From Phycisphaerae bacterium (GTDB taxonomy: Bacteria > Planctomycetota > Phycisphaerae > Tepidisphaerales > Tepidisphaeraceae), in assembly GCA_025936175.1 (NCBI GenBank), contig JAICTV010000009.1:1-50541 (forward strand): a DNA stretch of 50,541 bases. Reading direction: 5' to 3'. A model generated the notes under the pieces. The model ran no database searches. It saw nothing but the letters and a program-made list of their open reading frames with translations, and had not been told where the DNA came from. A program made the translations under genes and the position numbers. Below, in pieces: positions 16,880-25,688 of this stretch. Position 1 is the stretch's first letter. Each line of letters opens with the position of its first letter.

Positions 16880-19537
16880 ATGCCCGCAGAGAACCTCCCG
16901 CCGTCGCGCCGCGAGTTCGTCGTCGGCGCGTCGCTGCTCGCCGCCTCCGCGTCGATCGGTGCAACGACCGCTACATCATCCGCGCCTGCGACTGAATCGT
17001 CGAAATCGGAGAACGCGCTCACCCGAAATTTCACCGTTCCGACGTCACCATCGAGAGATTGGCCGGTGCTGTGTCGCTACGACGAGGCGCATCTGGCGCG
17101 TCTCGCGATGCCCATCGGCGGGATCGGCACCGGGACGATCTCGATCGGGGGACGCGGAAACCTGCGCGACTGGGAACTGGTCAACAAGCCCGCCAAGGGC
17201 TACGCGCCGCCGAACACGTTCTTCGCGCTCTGGTGCAAGTCGCAGGCGAGCGGCGCCGAGCCCATCGCGCGGGCGATGGAAGGGCCGATCGATCCCATCG
17301 ATTTCGAAGGCTCAAGCGGCTCACCCATCCGCAATCACGGCTTGCCGCGCTTCCGCCAGTGCAACTTCGCGGCGGCGTATCCGCTCGGGCAGGTGCTGCT
17401 GGCCGATCCGGACGTGCCGCTGCAAGCGCGAATCGAGGCGTTCAACCCGATGGTGCCGGTCGATACCGATGCGAGCGGGATCCCGATGGCGATCCTCCGC
17501 TTCGTCCTGACCAATCCCACGACCGCCGCGATCGACGCGAGCATCTGCGGGACGCTCGAAAACTTCATCGGCTGGAACGGCGACTCGGGGAAGGTGAACA
17601 AGAACGTCAACGAGCTGAAGGAATCATCCGTAGCGGGCCCGCCTCTTCGCGGATTGTTCATGCGATCGACGGGACTCGATCAGAAGAATCCCGCGTGGGG
17701 AACGCTCGCCCTCGCTGCGCTGTCGAACGACACGACGCATCGGCTGGCGTGGGCGGATTTGAGCTGGGGCGACACGCTCCTCGACTTCTGGGACGATTTT
17801 TCCACCGACGGGAAGCTCGATCCGCGCGAAGGCAAACGCGAAGCGCCTTTCGGATCGCTCGCCGCAACGACAACCGTTCCGGCCAACGGTTCGAGCGTGA
17901 TCACCTTCCTCATCGCCTGGCACTTCCCCAATCGTCTCTCGTGGAACCCGCCGCACGAGCGAATCGGGAACTATTACTGCACGAAGTACGCGGACGCGTG
18001 GGACGTGATCGCCAAGACCACGCCGCAGCTCGATGATCTTGAGCGCCGCACCGTCGCGTTCGTCAAAAGCTTCGTCGAAGCGGACGTCCCCGACATCATC
18101 AAGGAAGCCGCACTCTTCAACGCCTCCACGCTGCGCACGCAGACCGCCTTCCGCAGCGAGGACGGCCGATTCTTCGGCTTCGAAGGGTGCAACGATCACG
18201 AGGGTTGCTGTCACGGCTCGTGCACGCACGTGTGGAACTACGAGCAGGCCACGCCGTTCCTCTACGGCTCGCTCTCGCGCTCGATGCGCGATACCGAGTT
18301 CGATCACGCGACGCAGGAAAGCGGCTTCCAGAGTTTCCGCGTCAATCTTCCTTTGCTCCACGCCACCGAAGCCAAGCCCGCGGCGGCCGACGGGCAGATG
18401 GGCACCATCATGCGCCTTTATCGCGATTGGCGCTTGAGCGGCGACGAGGCGATGCTCAAGCGGCTCTGGCCGCACGCGAAGAAGGCGCTCAGTTTCGCCT
18501 GGATCAGCGGCGGCTGGGACGCCGACCGCGACGGCGTGATGGAGGGCTGTCAGCACAACACGATGGACATCGAGTACTACGGGCCGAACCCCGAGGTCGG
18601 CACGTGGTACCTCGGCGCGCTGCGCGCCGGCGAAGAAATGGCGAAGCACGTCGGCGATGAGGAGTTCGCGAAGCAGTGCCGCGACCTCTTCGACCGCGGC
18701 AGCAAGTGGATCGACGCAAACCTCTTCAACGGCGAATACTACGAGCAGAAGATCACGCCGCCGAAGTCGGCCGATTCCATCGCCGACGGCTTACGGCTCG
18801 GCGCCGGCGCGACAAATCTCGCCGAGCCGGAGCTGCAGCTCGGCGCCGGCTGTCTCACCGATCAACTCGTCGGGCAGTACGTCGCGCACGTTTGCGGCCT
18901 CGGGTACCTGCTCGAGAAGCAGCACGTCGCGACGACGCTGCGGAGCGTCATGAAGCACAACTTCTGCGAAAACCTCTTCGGCCACTTCAACCATATGCGT
19001 TCCTACGCGCTCGATGACGAGCAGGGTTTACTCGTCGCGACCTATCCGAAGGATCGGCGGCCCAAACGTCCGTTCCCCTACGCGTTCGAAGTGTGGACGG
19101 GCCTCGAATACACCGCCGCGGCGGGAATGCTCTACGAAGGGCAGACGGACGATGCGCTCAAGTGCATCGCCGCGACGCGCGCCCGTCACGAAGGTCGCAA
19201 GCGCAATCCGTTCGACGAGCCTGAGTGCGGGCATCATTACGCCCGCGCGATGGCCAGCTGGGCGACGCTGCTGGCGTACACGGGCTTCCACTACGACGCG
19301 GTCGATCGCGTCATCACGTTCAACGCATCGAGCAAGCCGACGACGTGGTTCTGGTCCAGCGGCGATGCGTGGGGAACGATCAAACAATCGCCGCAGAATG
19401 GCAAAGTCGAGGTGACGCTGACGGTGATGGAAGGAACGCTGCCCCTTCGCACGATCACGCTGACCGGGCGTGGATCACATCAGCTCGAGAGCGATCAGAC
19501 GTTGAAGAACGGCGCGACGATTCAGGCGAGCGTTTAG
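16880..19537 (+). CDS. GH116-family beta-glucosidase-like enzyme with Tat signal
   Basis: The N-terminus PSRREFVVGASLLAASA is a twin-arginine signal, so the protein is folded before export. Two regions match the GH116 (GBA2-like) layout: an N-terminal beta-sandwich (GGIGTGTISIGGRGNLRDWE) and a C-terminal (alpha/alpha)6 barrel. The likely nucleophile is Glu455 in HVWNYEQA and the likely acid/base Asp563 in HNTMDIE; both are family-derived assignments. GH116 members cleave beta-glucosides or xylosides, and GBA2 cleaves glucosylceramide. The 885 residues match the family. Its stop codon overlaps that of ilvN on the other strand. Confidence 0.92.
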   Translation: MPAENLPPSRREFVVGASLLAASASIGATTATSSAPATESSKSENALTRNFTVPTSPSRDWPVLCRYDEAHLARLAMPIGGIGTGTISIGGRGNLRDWELVNKPAKGYAPPNTFFALWCKSQASGAEPIARAMEGPIDPIDFEGSSGSPIRNHGLPRFRQCNFAAAYPLGQVLLADPDVPLQARIEAFNPMVPVDTDASGIPMAILRFVLTNPTTAAIDASICGTLENFIGWNGDSGKVNKNVNELKESSVAGPPLRGLFMRSTGLDQKNPAWGTLALAALSNDTTHRLAWADLSWGDTLLDFWDDFSTDGKLDPREGKREAPFGSLAATTTVPANGSSVITFLIAWHFPNRLSWNPPHERIGNYYCTKYADAWDVIAKTTPQLDDLERRTVAFVKSFVEADVPDIIKEAALFNASTLRTQTAFRSEDGRFFGFEGCNDHEGCCHGSCTHVWNYEQATPFLYGSLSRSMRDTEFDHATQESGFQSFRVNLPLLHATEAKPAAADGQMGTIMRLYRDWRLSGDEAMLKRLWPHAKKALSFAWISGGWDADRDGVMEGCQHNTMDIEYYGPNPEVGTWYLGALRAGEEMAKHVGDEEFAKQCRDLFDRGSKWIDANLFNGEYYEQKITPPKSADSIADGLRLGAGATNLAEPELQLGAGCLTDQLVGQYVAHVCGLGYLLEKQHVATTLRSVMKHNFCENLFGHFNHMRSYALDDEQGLLVATYPKDRRPKRPFPYAFEVWTGLEYTAAAGMLYEGQTDDALKCIAATRARHEGRKRNPFDEPECGHHYARAMASWATLLAYTGFHYDAVDRVITFNASSKPTTWFWSSGDAWGTIKQSPQNGKVEVTLTVMEGTLPLRTITLTGRGSHQLESDQTLKNGATIQASV

Positions 19538-20106
19538 CTCGGCGGCAGCGCCGCCTGCGCGGGGGCATTCAGGCTGCGCTTGCGCTTGCCCCCCGCGGCC
19601 TGTTTCTCGGCGGCTTCTTCCTTCGCCTGTTGCGTGCCGCGCGCCATCGCGATCACGCCGGTGCGGGCCAGCTCCTTGATGCCATAGGGCTTGAGCAGCT
19701 CGACCAGCGCCTCGATCTTTTCCTCGGTCCCGGCGATCTCCACCATCAGGCTGCTCTTGGCCACATCCACCACGCGGCCGCGGAAGAGGGTGACGATCTC
19801 GATCACCTCGCTGCGCTGCTCCGGGCCGACGCTGACGGTCACGAGGCACAGGTCGCGCTCGACGTACGCCGCGCCCTTGAAATCGCGCACCTTGGCGACC
19901 GGCACGAGCTTGGCGAGCTGCTTGCGGATCTGCTCGAGCGTGTTCTCATCGCCGTTGCAGACGACGGTCATGCGGCTGAGTTCCGGATTCTCCGTCCGCC
20001 CGACCACCAGCGAGTCGATGTTGAACCCCCGCGCGCTGAATAACCCCGCCACCGACGCCAGAACGCCGGGCTCATTCATCACCAATGCCGAAATCACGTG
20101 CCGCAT
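19534..20106 (-). CDS. ilvN: Acetolactate synthase small (regulatory) subunit
   Basis: The 190-residue protein opens with an ACT domain (HVISALVMNEPGVLASVAGLFSARGFNIDSL) that binds valine for feedback inhibition of acetolactate synthase, the first step of branched-chain amino acid synthesis. The second half contains the C-terminal small-subunit domain (ALVELLKPYGIKELARTGVIAMARG). The large-subunit gene ilvB, usually next to it, is not here. The last 25 residues (KRKRSLNAPAQAALPPS) form a basic tail beyond the normal end. It converges on the GH116-like gene with a four-base overlap. Confidence 0.95.
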   Translation of the reverse strand: MRHVISALVMNEPGVLASVAGLFSARGFNIDSLVVGRTENPELSRMTVVCNGDENTLEQIRKQLAKLVPVAKVRDFKGAAYVERDLCLVTVSVGPEQRSEVIEIVTLFRGRVVDVAKSSLMVEIAGTEEKIEALVELLKPYGIKELARTGVIAMARGTQQAKEEAAEKQAAGGKRKRSLNAPAQAALPPS

Positions 20107-20163
20107 GGGGCAGATGCTACCCGCCGGGCTTAGAATGAAAAAGTGCGGCCCCCTTTCACAGGC

Positions 20164-20191
20164 TTGCAGCTTTTGCCGTCGCCGCTACAAT
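20164..20191 (+). promoter_or_regulatory. Promoter for rpsR
   Basis: TTGCAG (20164-20169) and TACAAT (20186-20191) are separated by 16 bases, a good sigma70-type pair 40 bases upstream of rpsR. Similar TACAAT boxes precede 40549, 44743 and 47422. Confidence 0.6.
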
Positions 20192-20231
20192 TCCCCGCTC
20201 TTTTGACCGAGATCTGGAGTTAAACAAAGCA

Positions 20232-20522
20232 ATGCCCAAGCCCAACACCCGACCCGGCGGCGGACGTGAACGCCGCGAGAAGCAGGAAAAGTTCCAGTCC
20301 TTCAACCGCCCGAAGCTGAAGATCACCCGCACCAGTGAGAGCGGCGAGGTCTACATCGACTACAAGGACACCGAATCGCTGCGCAAGACGATGAGCGGCA
20401 ACGGCAAGATCCTCGGCCGCAAACGCACCGGCGCCACGGCGATGGAGCAGCGCATGCTGGCCAAGGCCGTCAAGCGCGCCCGCTATATCGGCCTGCTGCC
20501 GTACGTCAGCAGCGGGTTCTGA
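20232..20522 (+). CDS. rpsR: 30S ribosomal protein bS18
   Basis: The C-terminal half matches bS18: ILGRKRTGATAMEQRMLAKAVKRARYIGLLPY, with the basic helix that binds bS6 and 16S rRNA on the platform. The N-terminal half is longer than in most species and rich in Arg, Lys and Glu. It has no cysteines, so it is the zinc-free form. In most bacteria rpsR lies between rpsF/ssb and rplI; here it is a single gene with its own promoter and terminator. Confidence 0.95.
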   Translation: MPKPNTRPGGGRERREKQEKFQSFNRPKLKITRTSESGEVYIDYKDTESLRKTMSGNGKILGRKRTGATAMEQRMLAKAVKRARYIGLLPYVSSGF

Positions 20523-20558
20523 TTCGTCAGCCGCCGAGTGAAATTGGATAATTCGAGG

Positions 20559-20590
20559 TCCCAGGCGCATCACTGCGCCTGGGATTTCTT
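20559..20590 (+). terminator. Rho-independent terminator of rpsR
   Basis: An 11-bp stem TCCCAGGCGCA/TGCGCCTGGGA (20559-20569 and 20574-20584) with a 4-base loop is followed by TTTCTT. Confidence 0.9.
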
Positions 20591-20667
20591 GTTTGTTGAG
20601 CCCACCAGCAAGCTTTTTGATTTCGGACTACACGGGGCAAGTCCGGCGGTATTACGATGCCGCCGGG

Positions 20668-21969
20668 ATGTGTTGTGAGTTCGAACCCCTGGAAGCGCGC
20701 CGGCTGCTGAGCGCGCCTGTTATCTCGGTCACTGCGCGCGGGGCGGCGGCTTACGAGGCCGGCCCGACCACGCGATTCTTCTATATCCGCCGCAGCGGTG
20801 ATACATCGCGGCCGCTCAGTGTCTTTTACACCGTCGGCGGCAAGGCGAAACAGGAACTGGATTACAACGCCGTCGGCACGGGGGTGACGATCAAGCCCGG
20901 AACATGGCTGCGGCGGGTCGAGGTGACGGCGGTCGATGACGATCTCGTCGAGAGCAACGAATCCGTCACGCTCACATTGAATCGCGCGGCGAATTATTCG
21001 GTCGATTCAAACGCCGCCGCGGCGACCATCCGCATCATCAGCGACGACCAGGAGACCACGCAGCCGCTGCCAACGCACATCACCTGGACCACCAAGGCGG
21101 CCAATCCGATCATTCGCGCCGAGGCCCTGCGCGCGGTGGTGGATAACAAGCTGTACGTCTTCGGCGGATTTAGCGGGGATCTGGGGCCCGTGAAGCGCAG
21201 CGATGTTTACGAACCGGCGAGCAACAAGTGGACGCCCATCGCGGATTTGCCGACGCGCGTCACCCATGCGGGCGTCGCCGTTGACGGGCATAACGTCTAT
21301 GTCGCCGGCGGATACGTCGGCATCGGCGCCACCGGGTACAACCAGACCTTCGGCGTCACCGACGTCTGGAGGTACAACGTCGATACCAACACCTGGTCGA
21401 GCTTCACGAAACTCCCCAAAGCGATGGCCGGCGGCGGCGCGGCGGTCATCAATCACACGTTGCACTACTTCGGCGGCGATGATTCCAACCGCAATGATGC
21501 GGGTGATCACTTCGCCATCGACCTCGCGGATGCGAATGCCGCCTGGCAGAGGCGCGCCGCGCTTCCCGATCCGCGCAGTCACTTCGGCACCGTGCTGCTC
21601 GACGGCAAGATCTACGCGATCGGCGGACAGCACGGGAACGACGCCGCGCTGACGACGGTGACCACCGCCAATCGCTACGATCCTTCGACCGACAAGTGGA
21701 GCACGCTCGCGCCGCTGCCGGTGGCGGTGTCGCACTTCGCATCCGCCGCGTTCGCGATCGCCAACCGCATCATCGTCGCCGGCGGGGAGACCGCGAATGA
21801 GCAGCCGACCAATCGCGTCACCGCGTACAACGTGGACAGCAACACCTGGACAAGCCTCTCGCCACTGCCTTCAGCCCGCTTCAGCGGCGTCGGCGCGGCG
21901 ATCGATGGAATCATTTATTTCACCACCGGATCGTCCCAGACGACGACGTGGAAGGGCGTGCTATCATGA
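20668..21969 (+). CDS. LExRxLL-type surface protein with Calx-beta and kelch domains (paralog 1)
   Basis: The motif FEPLEARRLLS lies at the very N-terminus, the LEPR-XLL-type signal found on large planctomycete exported proteins. A Calx-beta-like domain (about residues 20-125) follows, with DDLVESNESVTLTL typical of its calcium loop. The C-terminal part is a kelch beta-propeller with repeated YVFGG/VAGG and W-x-P motifs. I chose the ATG at 20668; a TTG at 20593 lies two bases after the rpsR terminator, leaving no room for a promoter. It ends TTTWKGVLS, nearly identical to the ends of the paralogs at 22029 and 34841. Its role is probably adhesion or surface recognition. Confidence 0.85.
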   Translation: MCCEFEPLEARRLLSAPVISVTARGAAAYEAGPTTRFFYIRRSGDTSRPLSVFYTVGGKAKQELDYNAVGTGVTIKPGTWLRRVEVTAVDDDLVESNESVTLTLNRAANYSVDSNAAAATIRIISDDQETTQPLPTHITWTTKAANPIIRAEALRAVVDNKLYVFGGFSGDLGPVKRSDVYEPASNKWTPIADLPTRVTHAGVAVDGHNVYVAGGYVGIGATGYNQTFGVTDVWRYNVDTNTWSSFTKLPKAMAGGGAAVINHTLHYFGGDDSNRNDAGDHFAIDLADANAAWQRRAALPDPRSHFGTVLLDGKIYAIGGQHGNDAALTTVTTANRYDPSTDKWSTLAPLPVAVSHFASAAFAIANRIIVAGGETANEQPTNRVTAYNVDSNTWTSLSPLPSARFSGVGAAIDGIIYFTTGSSQTTTWKGVLS

Positions 21970-21979
21970 CGCTTTCGTA

Positions 21980-22000
21980 GCATGGGCGTCTCGCCCATGC
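21980..22000. repeat. REP-like palindrome, family A (copy 2)
   Basis: Identical to 15924-15944 (9-base arms, TCT loop). It sits between two kelch genes, 29 bases before the GTG start of the second. Confidence 0.8.
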
Positions 22001-22028
22001 CGCTTCGAGGCCTCAAAGGGGCAGAACA

Positions 22029-24236
22029 GTGCGAAGACGTTTCATTGAATCGCTCGAGCGGCGGCAGTTGCTCGCGTTTGATCTGCACGTGAATTGTCAA
22101 CCGTCGGGAACGCCAGTTCCGACCGGCTACGTCGCGGATACTGGCGCCACATTCGGCAATCGCGGCAACGGTTTCAGCTACGGCTGGAACGCCTCCGCTT
22201 CCTCCGCGACGCGCGATCGCAATTCATCCAAGAGTCCCGATCAGCGCTACGACACCTTCGTCCATACTCAGCTCTACGGCACGCGCACCTGGGAAGCGGC
22301 CGTGCCGGACGGCGATTATGTCGTTCACCTCGTCGCCGGCGATCCGTCCTACAGCGACAGCGCTTACAAGTTCAACGCCGAGGGCGTGCTCGCGCTTAGC
22401 GGGACCCCGAGCAGCGCGAACCCGTGGGTCGAAGGCGAAGCGACCGTTCACGTCACCGACGGAAGGCTGACGATCACGAACGCCTCCGGTGCCAACAACA
22501 ACAAGCTCGGCTTCATCGACATCAGCTCCGTCGAGTCGAGCAGCGGCGTGACGGTGACGGCGACCGACAACACGGCAACCGAAGGCGGCGACGCCGGAAA
22601 GTTCACCATCACTCGCACGGGCGACACGTCCGCTGATCTGCTCGTCAGCTATACGCTCGCCGGCACCGCGACGAACGGCGTCGATTACAACTCGCTTCCC
22701 GGCTCCGTCACCATTCCCGCGGGCAGCGCGTCAGCGGTCGTCACCGTTACGCCAATCGATGACCAGATCGCCGAGCCGGACGAGAACGTGATCCTGACAC
22801 TGCAGGACGGCAGCGGGTACGTCGGCGGGTCGAGCGACGTCGTCACGATCTTCGACAACGATTCAGCGCAGAACACCTTCAACGCGAAGATCAATTTTCA
22901 GCCCGCCAGCGCGACGGCGCCGAGCGGTTATCTCGTCGATTCCGGCAAAGCGTTCGGCACCCGCGGGAATGGTTTCTCGTACGGCTGGAGCGGCGACAAC
23001 ACCGCCAACACGCGCGACCGTAACAGCAACCTCTCGCCCGATCAACGCTACGACACGCTCGACCACTTCCGCACGTTCAAGTGGGAGCTGGCGGTGCCGA
23101 CTGGTCAGTACACCGTCCACGTCGTCGTCGGCGATCCGTCCTACACCGACAGTGTCTACGGGCTGGATGCGGAGGGCACAAAAATTGTCGGCGGCACGCC
23201 GACGGCGCAGCAGCATTGGTTCGAAGCGACCAAGGCCGTCACGGTCTCCGACGGCCGGCTCACACTCACCAACGCCGCGGGATCCAGCAACAACCGCATC
23301 TGCTTCATCGACGTCAGCGGGACCGGCCAGGTTCAGCACGGCAATACCATCGCGTGGACGACCGCCGCTTCATCGCCGATCGCGCGATCCGAAGCGATGA
23401 CGGTGACCATCGACGACAAGATGTACGTCTTCGGCGGGTATACGGACTCCACCTTCACCCCCACCAAGCGCGTGGACGTGTACGACCCGGCGAAGAACAC
23501 CTGGACCCGCCTGACCGACAGCGACATGCCGGTGGCGCTGACGCATTCCGGCTGCACGCTCGTTGGCCGCAACGTCGTCATCGCCGGCGGATATCCGGCC
23601 AAAAGCGGCGGCGGGCAGACGTTCTCCACCACCGGCGTGTGGAGCTGGAACGTCGACACGCACGTGTGGACGTCACTGCCGCCGCTCCCGTCCGCGCGCG
23701 GGGGCGGGGCGCTGGCGGACGTCGACGGCACGCTCCACTTCTTCGGCGGCTCCGACTCCAATCGCACCGACGCCGACACGCACTGGGCCCTCGCCCCTGG
23801 CGCGAACCAGTGGACGACACTGGCGTCGATCCCCACCAAGCGCAATCACATGGGCGCGGTCACGCTCAACGGCAAAATCTACGCCGTCGGCGGGCAGCAG
23901 AATCAGGACGCCAACGAGATTCCGCAGGCGGCGGTCGAAGTGTATGACCCCGCGACCAACCAATGGTCGACGGCGGCGTCACTCCCCTTCGGCCGCTCGC
24001 ACGTCGCGGCGGCGACACTGCTGGTGGACGGGCGGATCGTCGTGCTCGGCGGGGAAAAAACGTTCAATTCCGTAATCAATAACGTCGTCGCGTACGATCC
24101 CGCGCTCGATCAATGGACCGAGATGACCGCACTCCCGAGCCCGCGAAACTCCGGCGTCGCCGCTTACATCGACGGGGAATTGATCTACTCGACCGGACGG
24201 CTGGTCACGACAACGTATCGCGGCATCGTCTCGTAG
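22029..24236 (+). CDS. LExRxLL-type surface protein: two malectin-like, Calx-beta and kelch domains (paralog 2)
   Basis: It starts at GTG with RRRFIESLERRQLLAF, the N-terminal motif family. Two related malectin-like beta-sandwich units (about residues 15-165 and 280-430) share the elements GNGFSYGW, a DQRYDT, and a GDPSY-x-DS. A Calx-beta-like domain (about 170-275) lies between them, and a kelch propeller fills residues 440-735. The C-terminus RLVTTTYRGIVS is the conserved end of this family. Malectin-like folds bind sugars, so carbohydrate recognition on the surface is plausible. No enzyme motif is present. Confidence 0.85.
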   Translation: MRRRFIESLERRQLLAFDLHVNCQPSGTPVPTGYVADTGATFGNRGNGFSYGWNASASSATRDRNSSKSPDQRYDTFVHTQLYGTRTWEAAVPDGDYVVHLVAGDPSYSDSAYKFNAEGVLALSGTPSSANPWVEGEATVHVTDGRLTITNASGANNNKLGFIDISSVESSSGVTVTATDNTATEGGDAGKFTITRTGDTSADLLVSYTLAGTATNGVDYNSLPGSVTIPAGSASAVVTVTPIDDQIAEPDENVILTLQDGSGYVGGSSDVVTIFDNDSAQNTFNAKINFQPASATAPSGYLVDSGKAFGTRGNGFSYGWSGDNTANTRDRNSNLSPDQRYDTLDHFRTFKWELAVPTGQYTVHVVVGDPSYTDSVYGLDAEGTKIVGGTPTAQQHWFEATKAVTVSDGRLTLTNAAGSSNNRICFIDVSGTGQVQHGNTIAWTTAASSPIARSEAMTVTIDDKMYVFGGYTDSTFTPTKRVDVYDPAKNTWTRLTDSDMPVALTHSGCTLVGRNVVIAGGYPAKSGGGQTFSTTGVWSWNVDTHVWTSLPPLPSARGGGALADVDGTLHFFGGSDSNRTDADTHWALAPGANQWTTLASIPTKRNHMGAVTLNGKIYAVGGQQNQDANEIPQAAVEVYDPATNQWSTAASLPFGRSHVAAATLLVDGRIVVLGGEKTFNSVINNVVAYDPALDQWTEMTALPSPRNSGVAAYIDGELIYSTGRLVTTTYRGIVS

Positions 24237-24320
24237 CCCTTCCGCGCACCGCCCCAGTGCGGGAAGCGGTTTGCAGCCGTGCAGACTAAAAAATTCCGCC
24301 GTCGCGGTGGCCGTCGGGTA

Positions 24321-24326
24321 TATAAT
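24321..24326 (+). promoter_or_regulatory. Perfect -10 box upstream of the PilT-like gene
   Basis: TATAAT occurs 70 bases before the ATG at 24397. I see no good -35 box at the usual spacing. Confidence 0.4.
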
Positions 24327-24396
24327 CGCCCGCCGCACGGTTACTGATCGGTTTTACTCCGCCCCTTTTGTTTCTCACCCTTGAGGGATCTCGCCC

Positions 24397-25587
24397 ATGA
24401 CCACCAAAGCCGCCAGCGAAATCATCGAAAACGCGCAGGACGAGAAGGACACCGCCACGCCGCAGCCCGCGATTCATGTCGAAGAGCGGCAGCTCACGCT
24501 GCACGATTTCCTCAAGACGGTGATCAAGGCCAAGGGCTCGGACCTGCACCTGCAGGCGAGTAGTGTCCCTATGATCCGCGTGGACGGGCGCGCCCGGTTC
24601 CTCGACTGTCCGCCGCCCACCGACGAGCAGATGAAGGAGTACGTCGACGCGATCATCAAAGCGCAGGGCGAGCCGGAAGAACGGCGGCACATGCTTGAGC
24701 ACAAGGGCGCGGTCGACGTCGCCTACAGTCTGCCCGGGCAGGCGCGCTTCCGGACCAACATCTTTCACAGCCGCGAGAAGTACGCGATCGTGATGCGGCG
24801 GATCGTGACGAAGATCCCGAATTTCGAGGAGCTGAATCTCCCGCCGCAGGTCGAAGGGCTGGCGGATTTCCATCGCGGGATCGTCATCGTTTCGGGGACG
24901 ACCGGCTCCGGTAAGTCGACCTCGCTGGCGGCGATCATCGGCAAGATCAACCGGACCCGCAGCGAGCGAATCATCACCGTCGAAGACCCGATCGAGTTCC
25001 AGCACGAGAACGCCAAGGCCCTGGTCAGTCAGGTGGAAGTCGGGACCGACAGCGAGAGCTACGAGTACGCATTGCGCGCGATGATGCGCCAGGACCCCGA
25101 CACGATCCTGATCGGCGAAATCCGCGATCCGTTCTCGCTGAGCACCGCGCTCAAGGCCGCGGACACCGGGCACCTGGTCTTCACCACCGTTCATGCGACC
25201 AACGCCTGGACCACCGTGCAGCGCGTCGTCTCGCTCTTCGATCCGCAGATGAAAGAGCTCCAGCAGCAGCAGCTCGCGCTCAACCTCCAGGCCGTCATCT
25301 CGCAGCGCCTGGCGAAGAAGCGCGAGGGCAAGGGCCGCATTCCCGTCGTCGAGATCATGATGGCCACGCCGATCGTGCGGAAGTACATCCTCGACGGCGA
25401 GTTCGAGAAGCTCAAAGGCGCGGTCGGCAACAAGGAAGCCGGCAGCCAGAGCTTCGATCAGCACCTGACGGAGCTGTTCCAAAAGCAGATCATCGACGTA
25501 GGCGAGGCGCGGCGATTAGCGAGCAACCCGGACGCGCTCAATCTCGCGCTGCGCGGGATCAGCAACAGCGATACGCGGTTGCGGTAG
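24397..25587 (+). CDS. PilT/PilU-family type IV pilus retraction ATPase
   Basis: The 396-residue protein has all secretion-ATPase motifs: Walker A GTTGSGKST near residue 168, an Asp-box region, Walker B with ILIGEIRD near residue 235, and the His box GHLVFTTVHATNAW. These ATPases depolymerise type IV pili at the inner membrane for twitching motility. The canonical PilT tail AIRNLIRE is replaced by PIVRKYILDGEFEKLK, so it may be closer to PilU or to another branch. No pilin or pilus assembly gene is nearby. The ribosome site GAGGGA precedes the ATG. Confidence 0.88.
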   Translation: MTTKAASEIIENAQDEKDTATPQPAIHVEERQLTLHDFLKTVIKAKGSDLHLQASSVPMIRVDGRARFLDCPPPTDEQMKEYVDAIIKAQGEPEERRHMLEHKGAVDVAYSLPGQARFRTNIFHSREKYAIVMRRIVTKIPNFEELNLPPQVEGLADFHRGIVIVSGTTGSGKSTSLAAIIGKINRTRSERIITVEDPIEFQHENAKALVSQVEVGTDSESYEYALRAMMRQDPDTILIGEIRDPFSLSTALKAADTGHLVFTTVHATNAWTTVQRVVSLFDPQMKELQQQQLALNLQAVISQRLAKKREGKGRIPVVEIMMATPIVRKYILDGEFEKLKGAVGNKEAGSQSFDQHLTELFQKQIIDVGEARRLASNPDALNLALRGISNSDTRLR

Positions 25588-25610
25588 TCCTCTTCGCGAA
25601 ATGCGCAGCT

Positions 25611-25668
25611 CAAAGCCCGCCGCTTCGCGGTGGGACCCGGCACGAAGTTCCGGGCTTTGCGCGACGCG
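25611..25668. repeat. REP-like inverted repeat, family B (copy 2)
   Basis: The reverse complement of 25611-25634 matches 4312-4335 at 23 of 24 positions, and 25651-25668 matches 4327-4344 at 17 of 18. CAAAGCCCG and CGGGCTTTG form a hairpin between the pilT-like and DUF4159 genes. Confidence 0.75.
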
Positions 25669-25688
25669 GTTCGCACTATAACCATGCG

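Noticed and set aside
20593..20667. TTG start for the first kelch gene
   Set aside because: It lies two bases after the rpsR terminator; the ATG at 20668 puts the LExRxLL motif at the N-terminus.
24286..25482. Minus-strand frame opposite the PilT-like gene
   Set aside because: The plus strand carries all secretion-ATPase motifs; the opposite frame is a shadow.
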